Notes under the pieces: generated by a model
What the model was told of the DNA's origin: nothing
The model's database searches: none
The model's input: only the letters and a program-made list of their open reading frames with translations
Program-made: the position numbers and the translations under genes
Shown here: one piece after another, positions 44,233-52,159 of the stretch
Numbering within the stretch: the stretch's first letter is position 1
Layout of the letters: each line of letters starts with the position of its first letter
Assembly: GCF_018128905.1 (NCBI RefSeq)
Contig: NZ_CP063808.1
Location: forward strand, 2,728,001 to 2,792,000
Length of the DNA: 64,000 bases
Reading direction: 5' to 3'
Origin: Streptomyces sp. A2-16
GTDB taxonomy: Bacteria; Actinomycetota; Actinomycetes; Streptomycetales; Streptomycetaceae

Positions 44233-44433
44233 TCAGCCGGAGCCGCGGCTCTCCGCGGCGGCGAACAGCGCGCACGCCAGCACGATGAGGGTGATGCTCG
44301 CGAAGACCCCGTAGCCGTCGAGGAAGCCGATCCGCTGGACGAGGCCGATGTGCCAGTCGGTGAACTCGTGCAGCAAACCCATCCCGCCCTGCACCAAGGC
44401 GAAAAAACCGAGCAGTTCCAGCAGTTGCTTCAT
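44233..44433 (-). CDS. Small membrane protein
   Basis: 66 residues with two hydrophobic helices (LLELLGFFALVQGGMGLL and VFASITLIVLACALFAAAES) around a short loop HEFTDWHIGLVQRIGF. The start ATG 44433 is preferred over an upstream in-frame ATG that adds a charged, unlikely tail. It is convergent with the RNase, 10 bases away. It does not look like barstar. Function unknown. Confidence 0.7.
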   Translation of the reverse strand: MKQLLELLGFFALVQGGMGLLHEFTDWHIGLVQRIGFLDGYGVFASITLIVLACALFAAAESRGSG

Positions 44434-44597
44434 GGGTAGAGCCTCGCCCCGCGGACCCCCCACGAACATCGGCCGCGGGGCGAGCCCCTGCCCGCTCAAG
44501 CATCGGATCCGAGGGACCGCACCCGCCGAAAGTCTGCGGTGCCGCGACTTTGGTCGCCGATCCCCGTCGCGGGGAGGTGTTCCCGGTCCTCACTGCG

Positions 44598-44603
44598 TAG
44601 ATT
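44598..44603 (+). promoter_or_regulatory. -10 element TAGATT of the kinase gene
   Basis: TAGATT ends 8 bases before the GTG at 44612 and no Shine-Dalgarno is present, so the message would have about two leader bases. Confidence 0.45.
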
Positions 44604-44611
44604 TGTCGACC

Positions 44612-45862
44612 GTGAGCGGTGACGAGACGGTTCCCGAACCCCCGGCGTTCCCCGGCCGGCGCTGGCTGATGCCGTCCGCGGTGATCCACGAGTTCGACCC
44701 CGCCGACGCTCGGCCCGGACGCCGCCCCCGGCGGACCGCGCGCGACTGGATCGTCGACTTCTCCTGCTTCTTGCTGGCCGCCCTCATCGGCCTGGTCGCC
44801 GCCGACGCGGTGGGCGACAACCCGCATGTGTCGCACGCCGCGGCCGACCTCGACCAACTGCTCGGCGCGGTCGCCTGCGCCGCCGTGTGGCTGCGCCGCC
44901 GCTGGCCGCTCGGCCTCGCCCTGGGCACGATCCCGCTCGGGCTGCTCTCGGACACCGCCGGCGGCGCCTGCATGATCGCCGTCTTCACCCTCGCCGTCCA
45001 CCGCCCCTTCCGCTACGTCGCCTGGGTGGCCGGCATCAACATCGCCATGGCTCCGCTCACCTACCGGCTGCGGCCCGACGCCGACCTGCCCTACCTCGTC
45101 TCGGTCGTCCTCTCCGTGGTGCTGATCGCCGCCATGGTCGGCTGGGGCCTGCTGGTGCGGGCCAAACGGCAGCTCATGTTCAGCCTGCGCGACCGCGCCC
45201 GGCGCGCCGAGACCGAGGCGCGGCTGCGGGCCGAGCAGGCGCAGCGGCTGGCCCGAGAGGCGATCGCGCGCGAGATGCACGACGTCCTCGCGCACCGGCT
45301 GACCCTGCTGAGCGTCCACGCGGGCGCCCTGGAGTTCCGGCCGGACGCGCCCCAGGAGGAGGTCGCACGGGCGGCCGGTGTCATCCGGGAGAGCGCGCAC
45401 GAGGCGCTCCAGGACCTGCGGGAGATCATCGGAGTGCTGCGGGCGGCCGACCACGACGACACGGGCCGCCCCCAGCCCACGCTCGCCGCCCTGGACGGCC
45501 TGGTCGCCGAGTCCCGTGAGGCCGGCATGAAGGTCACCCTCGACAGCCGGGTCGCCGAACCGGCCGCCGTGCCCGCCTCGGTGGGCCGCACCGCCTACCG
45601 CATCGCCCAGGAGGCCCTGACCAACGCCCGCAAGCACGCCCCCGGCGCGGAGGTCACCGTCACGGTCACCGGAGGTCCGGGCGAAGGGCTCGCCGTGACC
45701 GTACGGAACCCCCCTCCCGAGGGCGAGGTGCCGCACGTCCCCGGCTCGGGCCAGGGCCTGATCGGCCTCACCGAGCGCGCCACGCTCGCCGGGGGCAGGC
45801 TGGAACACGGGCCGCAGGAGGACGGGTCGTTCCGGGTGGCGGCGTGGCTGCCGTGGACGTGA
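44612..45862 (+). CDS. Two-component sensor histidine kinase (NarL type)
   Basis: 416 residues. Four to six hydrophobic helices at about 50-190 form the membrane sensor. The HisKA_3 dimerisation helix carries the phospho-His in AREMHDVLAHRLTLLSVHAG, followed by a HATPase_c domain with AYRIAQEALTNARKHAPGA (N-box) and GQGLIGLTERATLAGG (G-boxes). The GTG at 44612 is chosen for the promoter. It precedes its response regulator at 46065, separated by a 36-bp minisatellite. Signal unknown. Confidence 0.93.
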   Translation: MSGDETVPEPPAFPGRRWLMPSAVIHEFDPADARPGRRPRRTARDWIVDFSCFLLAALIGLVAADAVGDNPHVSHAAADLDQLLGAVACAAVWLRRRWPLGLALGTIPLGLLSDTAGGACMIAVFTLAVHRPFRYVAWVAGINIAMAPLTYRLRPDADLPYLVSVVLSVVLIAAMVGWGLLVRAKRQLMFSLRDRARRAETEARLRAEQAQRLAREAIAREMHDVLAHRLTLLSVHAGALEFRPDAPQEEVARAAGVIRESAHEALQDLREIIGVLRAADHDDTGRPQPTLAALDGLVAESREAGMKVTLDSRVAEPAAVPASVGRTAYRIAQEALTNARKHAPGAEVTVTVTGGPGEGLAVTVRNPPPEGEVPHVPGSGQGLIGLTERATLAGGRLEHGPQEDGSFRVAAWLPWT

Positions 45863-45987
45863 GCGGTCCGTCTTCGCGGGTGGCCGGCGTGGATGTGAGC
45901 GGTCCGTCTTCGCGGGTGGCGGGCGTGGATGTGAGCCGCCCGCCGTTGCAGGTTGCTGCCGTGGACGTGAGCCGTCCGCTCTCGCGC
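45844..45987. repeat. 36-bp minisatellite overlapping the kinase stop
   Basis: Four adjacent 36-bp units (45844, 45880, 45916, 45952) share GTGGACGTGAGC and TCTTCGCGG; units 1 and 2 are the most alike. Unit 1 contains the last codons and TGA (45860-45862) of the kinase, so the array was built from the gene's 3' end. A stop-free frame through it encodes 12-residue repeats, but it is probably not a gene. Confidence 0.92.
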
Positions 45988-46064
45988 CATGCGGTCACCG
46001 GATGCGCAACTCGCCCGTCCGCAAGGGTGATTGCGCCTCGCCTCCGCGTGATTACGTAGGGCCC

Positions 46065-46754
46065 ATGACTGCGATCAGACTGCTTCTCGTCGACGACGAC
46101 CCCCTCGTGCGGGCCGGTCTGTCCCTGATGATGGGCGGGGCCGAGGACATCGAGATCGTCGGTGAGGCGGCGGACGGAACCGAGGTCGAGGGCGCCGTCG
46201 ACCGCACCCGCCCGGACGTCGTCCTCATGGACATCAGGATGCCGTCGGTGGACGGCCTCACGGCCACCGAGCGGCTGCGCGGCCGCCCCGACGCCCCCCA
46301 GGTCGTCGTCCTGACCACCTTCCACGCCGACGAGCAGGTCCTGCGCGCCCTGCGCGCCGGCGCCGCCGGATTCGTCCTCAAGGACACCCCGCCCGCCGAG
46401 ATCCTCGCCGCCGTCCGCCGGGTCGCGGCCGGCGACCCCGTCCTGTCGCCCACCGTCACCCGCCAGCTGATGGAGCACGCGGCCGGCACCGCCGCCGACA
46501 CCCGACGGGCACGCGCGCGTGAGCGCGTCGCCGCCCTCAACGACCGCGAACGCGAGGTGGCCGTCGCCGTCGGCCAGGGCCTGTCCAACGCCGAGATCGC
46601 CGCTGCCCTGTACATGAGCGTCGCCACCGTCAAGACCCATGTGTCCCGCGTGCTGGCCAAGCTCGATCTCAACAACCGGGTCCAGATCGCCCTGTTGGCG
46701 TACGACGCGGGACTGCTGGAGCAGTCCGAGGAACCCGAGCCGGAAGGGCACTAG
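46065..46754 (+). CDS. NarL/LuxR-type response regulator
   Basis: 229 residues. Receiver domain at 1-120 with Asp10-Asp11, phosphoacceptor Asp56 (VVLMDIRMP) and Lys106 (VLKDTPP). C-terminal LuxR HTH: NDREREVAVAVGQGLSNAEI and VATVKTHVSRVLAKL. Partner of the histidine kinase upstream; the two form a NarL-type system. A TTACGT or TACGTA near 46052 could be its -10, close to a leaderless start. Target genes are not evident. Confidence 0.93.
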   Translation: MTAIRLLLVDDDPLVRAGLSLMMGGAEDIEIVGEAADGTEVEGAVDRTRPDVVLMDIRMPSVDGLTATERLRGRPDAPQVVVLTTFHADEQVLRALRAGAAGFVLKDTPPAEILAAVRRVAAGDPVLSPTVTRQLMEHAAGTAADTRRARARERVAALNDREREVAVAVGQGLSNAEIAAALYMSVATVKTHVSRVLAKLDLNNRVQIALLAYDAGLLEQSEEPEPEGH

Positions 46755-46793
46755 GCGCGGCCGCCGGGCGTTGACCGTGTGAAGGGGGAGACC

Positions 46794-47981
46794 ATGACCG
46801 AAGCAGTGATCGATCTCGGGGAGTACGGCGACGCGTTCCGTGCTGACCCGCATCCCGTGTACGCCGAGTTGCGCCGCCTGGGCCCCGTGCACCGGGTGCG
46901 GCCGCCCGGCTCCGACGCCGACTACGCGACCTGGCTCGTCGTCGGGCACGAGGAGGCGCGCGCGGCCCTCGCCGATCCCAGACTGTCCAAGGACGGCCGC
47001 AGGATCGGCATGGTGTTCGACGACGAGGCGCTGATCGGCCGCCATCTGCTCGGCGCCGACCCGCCCGAGCACACCCGGCTGCGGGGCCTGGTCTCCCGCG
47101 CCTTCACCATGCGCCGGGTCGAGCTGCTGCGGCCCAGGATCCAGGAGATCACCGACGACCTCCTCGACGCGATGCTGCCGCACGGCCGCGCCGACCTGGT
47201 GCGGTCCCTCGCCTACCCGCTTCCGATCACCGTGATCTGCGAACTCCTCGGCGTGCCCGAGATGGACCGCACCGAGTTCCGGAAGCTGTCCACGGAGGTC
47301 GTCGCACCCACCAGCCCGGAGAGCTCGTACGACGCCGTCCGGCGCCTCGGCGAGTACCTCACCGAGCTCATCGAGGACAAGCGGTGCGCCGGGCCGAGCG
47401 ACGACCTGCTCGGCGACCTCATCCGCACCACCGCCGAGGACGGCGACCGGCTCTCTCCTTCGGAGCTGCGCGGCATGGCCTTCCTGCTGCTGATCGCGGG
47501 GCACGAGACCACGGTCAACCTCATCACCAACGGCGTGCGTGCCCTGCTCACCCACCCGGACCAACTCGCCGCCCTGCGCGCGGACATGAGTCTCGTCGAC
47601 GGTGCGGTCGAGGAGACGCTGCGCTACGAGGGCCCGGTGGAGAACGCCACGTTCCGGTATGCCGCCGAGCCCCTGGAGATAGCAGGACGGGCCATAGACA
47701 AGGGCGACCCGGTGATGATCTGCCTGAGCGCGGCCGACCGCGACGACTCCCGTTACCCGGCTCCGGACCGCTTCGACATCCGCCGCGACCCCCGCGGCCA
47801 CCTCGCGTTCGGCCACGGCATCCACTACTGCCTGGGCGCCCCGCTGGCCCGTCTGGAGGCCCGCACGGCGATCGCCACCCTGCTGGACCGCGCCCCCGCC
47901 CTCGCGCTCGACGGACCCACGGGGGAGTGGCTGCCGGGCATGCTGATCAGGGGCGTCCGGAGCCTGCCGGTGCGGTGGTAG
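46794..47981 (+). CDS. Cytochrome P450
   Basis: 395-residue soluble bacterial P450. The oxygen-activating I-helix is LLIAGHETTVNLI, the ExxR is EETLR, and the heme ligand Cys is in FGHGIHYCLGAPLARLE. The N-terminus resembles CYP105/107-like streptomycete enzymes, with an ADPPEHTRLRGLVSRAFT signature. ATG at 46794 follows AAGGGGGAG; a GTG at 46779 is also in frame. No ferredoxin or ferredoxin reductase is adjacent, so redox partners come from elsewhere. It follows the two-component system closely. Confidence 0.95.
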   Translation: MTEAVIDLGEYGDAFRADPHPVYAELRRLGPVHRVRPPGSDADYATWLVVGHEEARAALADPRLSKDGRRIGMVFDDEALIGRHLLGADPPEHTRLRGLVSRAFTMRRVELLRPRIQEITDDLLDAMLPHGRADLVRSLAYPLPITVICELLGVPEMDRTEFRKLSTEVVAPTSPESSYDAVRRLGEYLTELIEDKRCAGPSDDLLGDLIRTTAEDGDRLSPSELRGMAFLLLIAGHETTVNLITNGVRALLTHPDQLAALRADMSLVDGAVEETLRYEGPVENATFRYAAEPLEIAGRAIDKGDPVMICLSAADRDDSRYPAPDRFDIRRDPRGHLAFGHGIHYCLGAPLARLEARTAIATLLDRAPALALDGPTGEWLPGMLIRGVRSLPVRW

Positions 47982-48286
47982 CGCCCGGCGGGGGTGCGGG
48001 GTGCGGTGTCGACGGGACGGGGTGCCTGGGCGCGGTGGGCGGGCGATGACCGGGGACCGGAGACTGACGGCCGAGGACCGGGGATCGGAGGCTGGCGTCC
48101 GGGGACCGGGGACTGACGGCCGAGGACCGGGGATCAGAGACTGGCGGCCGAGGACCGGGGATCGGAGGCTGGCGGCCGAGGACCGGGGACCGGAGGCTGG
48201 CGGCCGAGGGCCGGAGACCGACGGCGGCAGGCCAGGAACCGGCGGCTTCGGGACCGTCGCTCCGTGGTTCGGCTCGCCGGACGGCC
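47982..48286. other. Gene-free interval with minisatellite
   Basis: No coding region is supported between the P450 and the dehydrogenase, which converge. The middle is the 28-bp repeat array at 48059-48219. Confidence 0.6.
48059..48219. repeat. 28-bp imperfect minisatellite
   Basis: About six units of GGAGGCTGGCGGCCGAGG plus ACCGGGGATC run from 48059 to 48219, with units at 48087 and 48112 shortened by deletions of a few bases. The array is purine-rich on the plus strand. Confidence 0.88.
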
Positions 48287-49309
48287 TCAGAGCACGGTCG
48301 CGCTCGCACCGCCCGGGATCTCCGCGAGCCGTACGGCCCTGCGCTCGCGCCGGGACACCTCGCACGCCTCGGCGACCCGTAGCGCCTGCAACGCCTCGCG
48401 TCCGTCGCAGGGGTTCGCCCGCTCACCCCGGACCACCTCGATGAACGCGTGCAGTTCAGCCTCGTAGGCAGGTCCGAACCGCTCCAGGAACCCCGTCCAC
48501 GGCTTGTCCGCCGCGGGCGGCCCGGTGGGTTCCGTGGACGCGATCGGCGTACGGTCGTCCAGGCCCACCACGACCTGGTCCAGTTCCCCGGCCAGCTCCA
48601 TGCGCACGTCGTACCCGGCCCCGTTCAGCCGGGTGGCCGTGGCCGTCGCAAGGGTGCCGTCGTCGAGGGTGAGCACGGCCGCCGCGGTGTCGACGTCCCC
48701 GGCGGCCCGGAACATCGGCGGCCCGGCGTCGGACCCGGCCGCGTACACATCGACGATCTCGTGCCCGGTCACCCAGCGCAGGACGTCGAAGTCGTGGATC
48801 AGGGTGTCCCGGTACAGCCCCCCGGACAGCGCCAGCCACTCGGGCGGCGGCGGCGCCTGGTCCGAGGTGAGGGCCCGCACGGTGTGCAGCCGCCCGAGGC
48901 GACCCGAGCGCACCGCCTCCCGCGCGCCGGTGTAGCCCGCGTCGAAGCGGCGCTGGAAACCCATCTGGAGAATCGTCCCCGCTGTCTCGACCTCGGCGAT
49001 CGCCTGCAGCGTGCCGGGCAGGTCGAGCGCGATGGGCTTCTCGCAGAACACCGGCAGTCCCGAGCGTGCCGCCCGGCCGATCAGTTCGGCGTGCGCGGAG
49101 GTCGCCGCGGTGATGACGACGGCGTCGACACCCCATTTGAAGATCTCGTCGACGCCCGGGGCCGCGGTCTCCCCTAGGCGGTGCGCGAGCTCCTGGGCCC
49201 GCGCGCCGTCCGCGTCCGTGAGGATTAAGGAACCGACCTCCCGATGGCGGCTGAGCGTGTTCGCATGAATGGTGCCGATGCGGCCCGTCCCTATGACCCC
49301 GATGCGCAT
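48287..49309 (-). CDS. Gfo/Idh/MocA-family oxidoreductase (inositol dehydrogenase-like)
   Basis: 340 residues. GVIGTGRIGTIHA is the NAD(P) Rossmann loop, VFCEKPIALD the invariant EKP, and GLYRDTLIHDFDVLRW carries the catalytic Asp-x-x-His of the inositol 2-dehydrogenase branch. It probably oxidises myo-inositol or a related sugar. Start ATG 49309; no Shine-Dalgarno but a promoter TTGACA-N18-CATTTT ends at the right distance for a leaderless mRNA. Divergent from a GntR regulator with a palindrome between. Confidence 0.9.
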   Translation of the reverse strand: MRIGVIGTGRIGTIHANTLSRHREVGSLILTDADGARAQELAHRLGETAAPGVDEIFKWGVDAVVITAATSAHAELIGRAARSGLPVFCEKPIALDLPGTLQAIAEVETAGTILQMGFQRRFDAGYTGAREAVRSGRLGRLHTVRALTSDQAPPPPEWLALSGGLYRDTLIHDFDVLRWVTGHEIVDVYAAGSDAGPPMFRAAGDVDTAAAVLTLDDGTLATATATRLNGAGYDVRMELAGELDQVVVGLDDRTPIASTEPTGPPAADKPWTGFLERFGPAYEAELHAFIEVVRGERANPCDGREALQALRVAEACEVSRRERRAVRLAEIPGGASATVL

Positions 49310-49315
49310 GTGAAC

Positions 49316-49405
49316 AAAATGTGGTCGCGAACCCCGCGCTGTCAATCAATATGTCCGGACAATCTGACTACACGACTTCCCGTCAACAGCGCACGGAGCT
49401 ACGCT
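49316..49405. promoter_or_regulatory. Divergent promoters and GntR operator
   Basis: Minus strand: TTGACA (49340-49345), 18-base spacer, CATTTT (49316-49321), ending 7 bases from the dehydrogenase ATG. Plus strand: TACGCT (49400-49405) ends 8 bases before the GTG at 49413. TGTCCGGACA (49352-49361), a perfect 10-bp palindrome, lies between and upstream of both: likely the GntR operator. Confidence 0.5.
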
Positions 49406-49412
49406 CGGGCCC

Positions 49413-50177
49413 GTGCCGAAACCAGAAGTGGACCCGACCGTGACGCTCGAGCTCAGTGTGGACCGCAGCAGCCCCGTGCCGTTGTACTTCCAGCTGTCCC
49501 AGCAGCTGGAGGCCGCGATCGAGCACGGAACGCTCACCCCCGGCAGCCTGCTGGGCAACGAGATCGAGCTCGCCGCCCGGCTCGGTCTGTCGAGGCCCAC
49601 TGTCCGTCAGGCCATCCAGTCGCTCGTCGACAAGGGCCTGCTCGTGCGCCGCCGCGGAGTAGGCACCCAGGTCGTGCACAGCCAGGTCAAGCGCCCGCTG
49701 GAGCTGAGCAGCCTCTACGACGACCTGGAGGCGGCCGGTCAGCGCCCCGCGACGAAGGTCCTCGTGAACGCCGTCGTCTCCGCCACCGCCGAGATCGCCG
49801 CCGCGCTCGGCGTCGCCGAGGGCAGCGACGTGCACCGGGTGGAACGCCTGCGTCTCGCCCACGGGGAGCCGATGGCGCACCTGTGCAACTTCATCCCGCC
49901 GGCCCTCCTCGACCTGGACACGGGACAACTGGAGACCACGGGCCTGTACCGCATGATGCGCTCGGCCGGCATCACCCTGCACAGCGCCCGCCAGACCATC
50001 GGCGCCCGAGCGGCCACGACGGAAGAGGCGGACCGCCTGGCGGAGGAGACGGGTGCCCCATTGCTGACGATGCAGCGCGTGACCTTCGACGACACAGGGC
50101 GAGCGGTCGAGTACGGCACGCACACCTATCGCCCGACTCGCTATTCCTTCGAGTTCCAGCTCCTGGTCCGGCCCTGA
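49413..50177 (+). CDS. GntR/HutC-family regulator
   Basis: 254 residues. N-terminal winged HTH, PLYFQLSQQLEAAIEHGTL and LAARLGLSRPTVRQAIQSLV, followed by a UTRA domain (LRLAHGEPMAHLCNFIPPAL, ending EYGTHTYRPTRYSFEFQL). HutC-type regulators bind sugars or inositol derivatives. Divergent from the inositol-dehydrogenase-like gene, which is its probable target. Starts at the GTG 49413; a GTG at 49441 is also in frame. Confidence 0.92.
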   Translation: MPKPEVDPTVTLELSVDRSSPVPLYFQLSQQLEAAIEHGTLTPGSLLGNEIELAARLGLSRPTVRQAIQSLVDKGLLVRRRGVGTQVVHSQVKRPLELSSLYDDLEAAGQRPATKVLVNAVVSATAEIAAALGVAEGSDVHRVERLRLAHGEPMAHLCNFIPPALLDLDTGQLETTGLYRMMRSAGITLHSARQTIGARAATTEEADRLAEETGAPLLTMQRVTFDDTGRAVEYGTHTYRPTRYSFEFQLLVRP

Positions 50178-50218
50178 GGGGCGCGGGGCCGTGTCGATGT
50201 GCGGCTCCGCCGCGTGGA
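50173..50218. repeat. Fragment of a dispersed GC-rich intergenic element
   Basis: GAGGGGCGCGGGGCCGTGTC then GATGTGCGGCTCCGCCGCGT lie directly after the GntR stop. This word pair recurs in streptomycete intergenic regions in my general knowledge; it is related to the 13704-13781 element. Confidence 0.45.
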
Positions 50219-50318
50219 CGCGATCAGCCACGCGTCAGCCGCACCCGGCCCGACTCGCGCGCCCCCCTTTGCTCCCCCGTTCGGCACCCAGCGTGAGCGT
50301 GCGGCAGAATCAGGGCCG

Positions 50319-51467
50319 ATGAGCACCTACGGCAACTTCAGCGCCCCCATAGGCTCCCGCCGCGCCCCCGCCCTGCGGACCGTCGGCACGCGGGAACGCC
50401 GCTCACACCTGACCGCACCCCGCGTGCCGACAGTGGGCATCGACATCGGCGGCACCAAGGTCATGGCGGGTGTCGTCGACGCCGACGGCAACATCCTGGA
50501 GAAGGTCCGCACCGAGACCCCGGACAAGTCCAAGAGCCCCAAGGTCGTCGAGGACACCATCGTCGAACTGGTCCTGGACCTGTCCGACCGCCACGACGTC
50601 CACGCGGTCGGCATCGGCGCGGCCGGCTGGGTCGACGCCGACCGCAACCGCGTGCTGTTCGCCCCCCACTTGTCCTGGCGCAACGAGCCCCTCCGGGACC
50701 GTATCGCCGGCCGCCTCGCGGTCCCGGTCCTCGTGGACAACGACGCCAACACCGCCGCCTGGGCCGAGTGGCGCTTCGGCGCGGGCCGCGGCGAGGACCA
50801 CCTCGTCATGATCACGCTCGGCACCGGCATCGGCGGCGCGATCCTGGAGGACGGCCAGGTCAAACGCGGCAAGTACGGTGTCGCCGGCGAGTTCGGCCAT
50901 ATGCAGGTCGTCCCCGGCGGGCACCGCTGCCCGTGCGGCAACCGCGGCTGCTGGGAGCAGTACAGCTCCGGAAACGCACTGGTCAGGGAGGCCAGGGAGC
51001 TGGCCGCCGCCGACTCCCCGGTGGCGTACGGGATCATCGAGCACGTCAAGGGCAACATCGGCGACATCACCGGCCCGATGATCACCGAGCTGGCCCGTGA
51101 CGGCGACGCGATGTGCATCGAGCTGCTCCAGGACATCGGCCAGTGGCTCGGCGTCGGCATCGCCAACCTCGCGGCGGCCCTCGACCCGTCCTGCTTCGTC
51201 ATCGGCGGTGGTGTCAGCGCGGCCGACGACCTGCTGATCGGCCCCGCGCGGGACGCCTTCAAGCGTCAGCTCACCGGCCGCGGCTACCGCCCCGAGGCCC
51301 GTATCGCCCGGGCCCAGCTCGGTCCCGAGGCCGGAATGGTCGGCGCCGCCGACCTCGCCCGCCTGGTCGCCCGCCGCTTCCGGCGCGCCAACCGGCGCCG
51401 GGTGGAGCGGCACGAGCGCTACGAGCGATACGTGGAGGCCCGCCGAACGTCCCGGGACACCGCATGA
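50319..51467 (+). CDS. ROK-family sugar kinase (glucokinase-like)
   Basis: 382 residues, about 65 longer than a standard ROK glucokinase. The first 35 residues are extra, basic and probably disordered. The core is complete: DIGGTKVMAGVVD phosphate loop, LVDNDANTAAWAEW with the catalytic Asp, GTGIGGAI, and the Zn motif HRCPCGNRGCWEQY. C-terminal tail RRFRRANRRRVERHERYERY is very basic. Start ATG 50319, preceded by CAGAAT as a possible -10. It overlaps the next gene by ATGA. Substrate probably glucose or a related hexose. Confidence 0.92.
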   Translation: MSTYGNFSAPIGSRRAPALRTVGTRERRSHLTAPRVPTVGIDIGGTKVMAGVVDADGNILEKVRTETPDKSKSPKVVEDTIVELVLDLSDRHDVHAVGIGAAGWVDADRNRVLFAPHLSWRNEPLRDRIAGRLAVPVLVDNDANTAAWAEWRFGAGRGEDHLVMITLGTGIGGAILEDGQVKRGKYGVAGEFGHMQVVPGGHRCPCGNRGCWEQYSSGNALVREARELAAADSPVAYGIIEHVKGNIGDITGPMITELARDGDAMCIELLQDIGQWLGVGIANLAAALDPSCFVIGGGVSAADDLLIGPARDAFKRQLTGRGYRPEARIARAQLGPEAGMVGAADLARLVARRFRRANRRRVERHERYERYVEARRTSRDTA

Positions 51468-52048
51468 CCGCTTCCCTGCCGCGCCAGGCCTCGGCGTCCC
51501 CCGACGAGCCGGAGCGGCCCACCGAGGACCGCCGCCACCGGAACCGCCGCCGGGCGATCACGCTGCTCATCATCGGCCTGCTCATCGGCGTCCCGGCCGG
51601 CTATCTGGTGATCTCCGCCAACCAGAGCCGTGACAGCGGCAAGGACAAGGAGGCGAAGTACTCGGCGACGGGCCTCACGCCCGACTGGCCGTCCAAGGTC
51701 CAGCGCCGCCTCTACCAGGTGCCCGTGCCGCACCCCGCGGACCTGGTCGCCTCCTACGAGACCAACAACTGGAAGACCAGCCGCCTCTACGTCCAGTTCC
51801 GGACGACCGACGCCGGCCTCGCCGCCTTCCTCACCGGCATGGGCGTCAGCCGCGCCGACCTCAAGAAGAACGACATCACCATCAGCGAGCGCGACCAGAA
51901 GATCAGCGGCTGGAAATTCGACGGCCCACGCTCCTGGTGGGGCCTGACCCACGCGCAGAAGGACCCGGCGCCCACCCAGGACGTCATGGTCAACCTGACC
52001 GTGCCGAACGCCCCGAAGGTGTACGTCGTTTCGCGCACGGTTCCCTGA
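51464..52048 (+). CDS. Membrane-anchored protein, ROK partner
   Basis: 194 residues. A basic N-terminus (RRHRNRRRA), one transmembrane helix at about 31-50 (ITLLIIGLLIGVPAGYLVIS) and a C-terminal ectodomain of 140 residues with a YETNNWKTSRLYVQFRTTDA strand and a WWGLTHAQKD segment. Not recognised. Co-translated with the ROK kinase through an ATGA overlap. It is presumably extracellular, so the operon joins a cytosolic kinase with a surface protein. Confidence 0.85.
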   Translation: MTASLPRQASASPDEPERPTEDRRHRNRRRAITLLIIGLLIGVPAGYLVISANQSRDSGKDKEAKYSATGLTPDWPSKVQRRLYQVPVPHPADLVASYETNNWKTSRLYVQFRTTDAGLAAFLTGMGVSRADLKKNDITISERDQKISGWKFDGPRSWWGLTHAQKDPAPTQDVMVNLTVPNAPKVYVVSRTVP

Positions 52049-52092
52049 CCCGGCCGGTCCGGTGGCCGGCCCGGCGCGGTCGTCGGAGCCGA

Positions 52093-52115
52093 TTGTCAGA
52101 CCCCGCCCGTAGAGT
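52093..52115 (+). promoter_or_regulatory. PafBC-type DNA-damage promoter of the SNF2 gene
   Basis: TTGTCAGAC (52093-52101), 8 bases, TAGAGT (52110-52115). This matches the RecA-independent damage promoter known from mycobacteria (TTGTCAGTG-N8-TAnnnT) at 7 of 9 bases in the upstream word and with exact spacing. Confidence 0.65.
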
Positions 52116-52159
52116 CGAAGACGAGTGATCCGACATGCGGGCGGGAGGTGACAGGACGT

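Noticed and set aside
45844..46059. 71-residue frame with 12-residue repeats after the histidine kinase
   Set aside because: It consists of the 36-bp minisatellite and its tail, with no ribosome site.
45768..48365. 865-residue minus-strand frame over the P450 and response regulator
   Set aside because: Antisense to two clear genes with intact catalytic motifs; composition is low-complexity.
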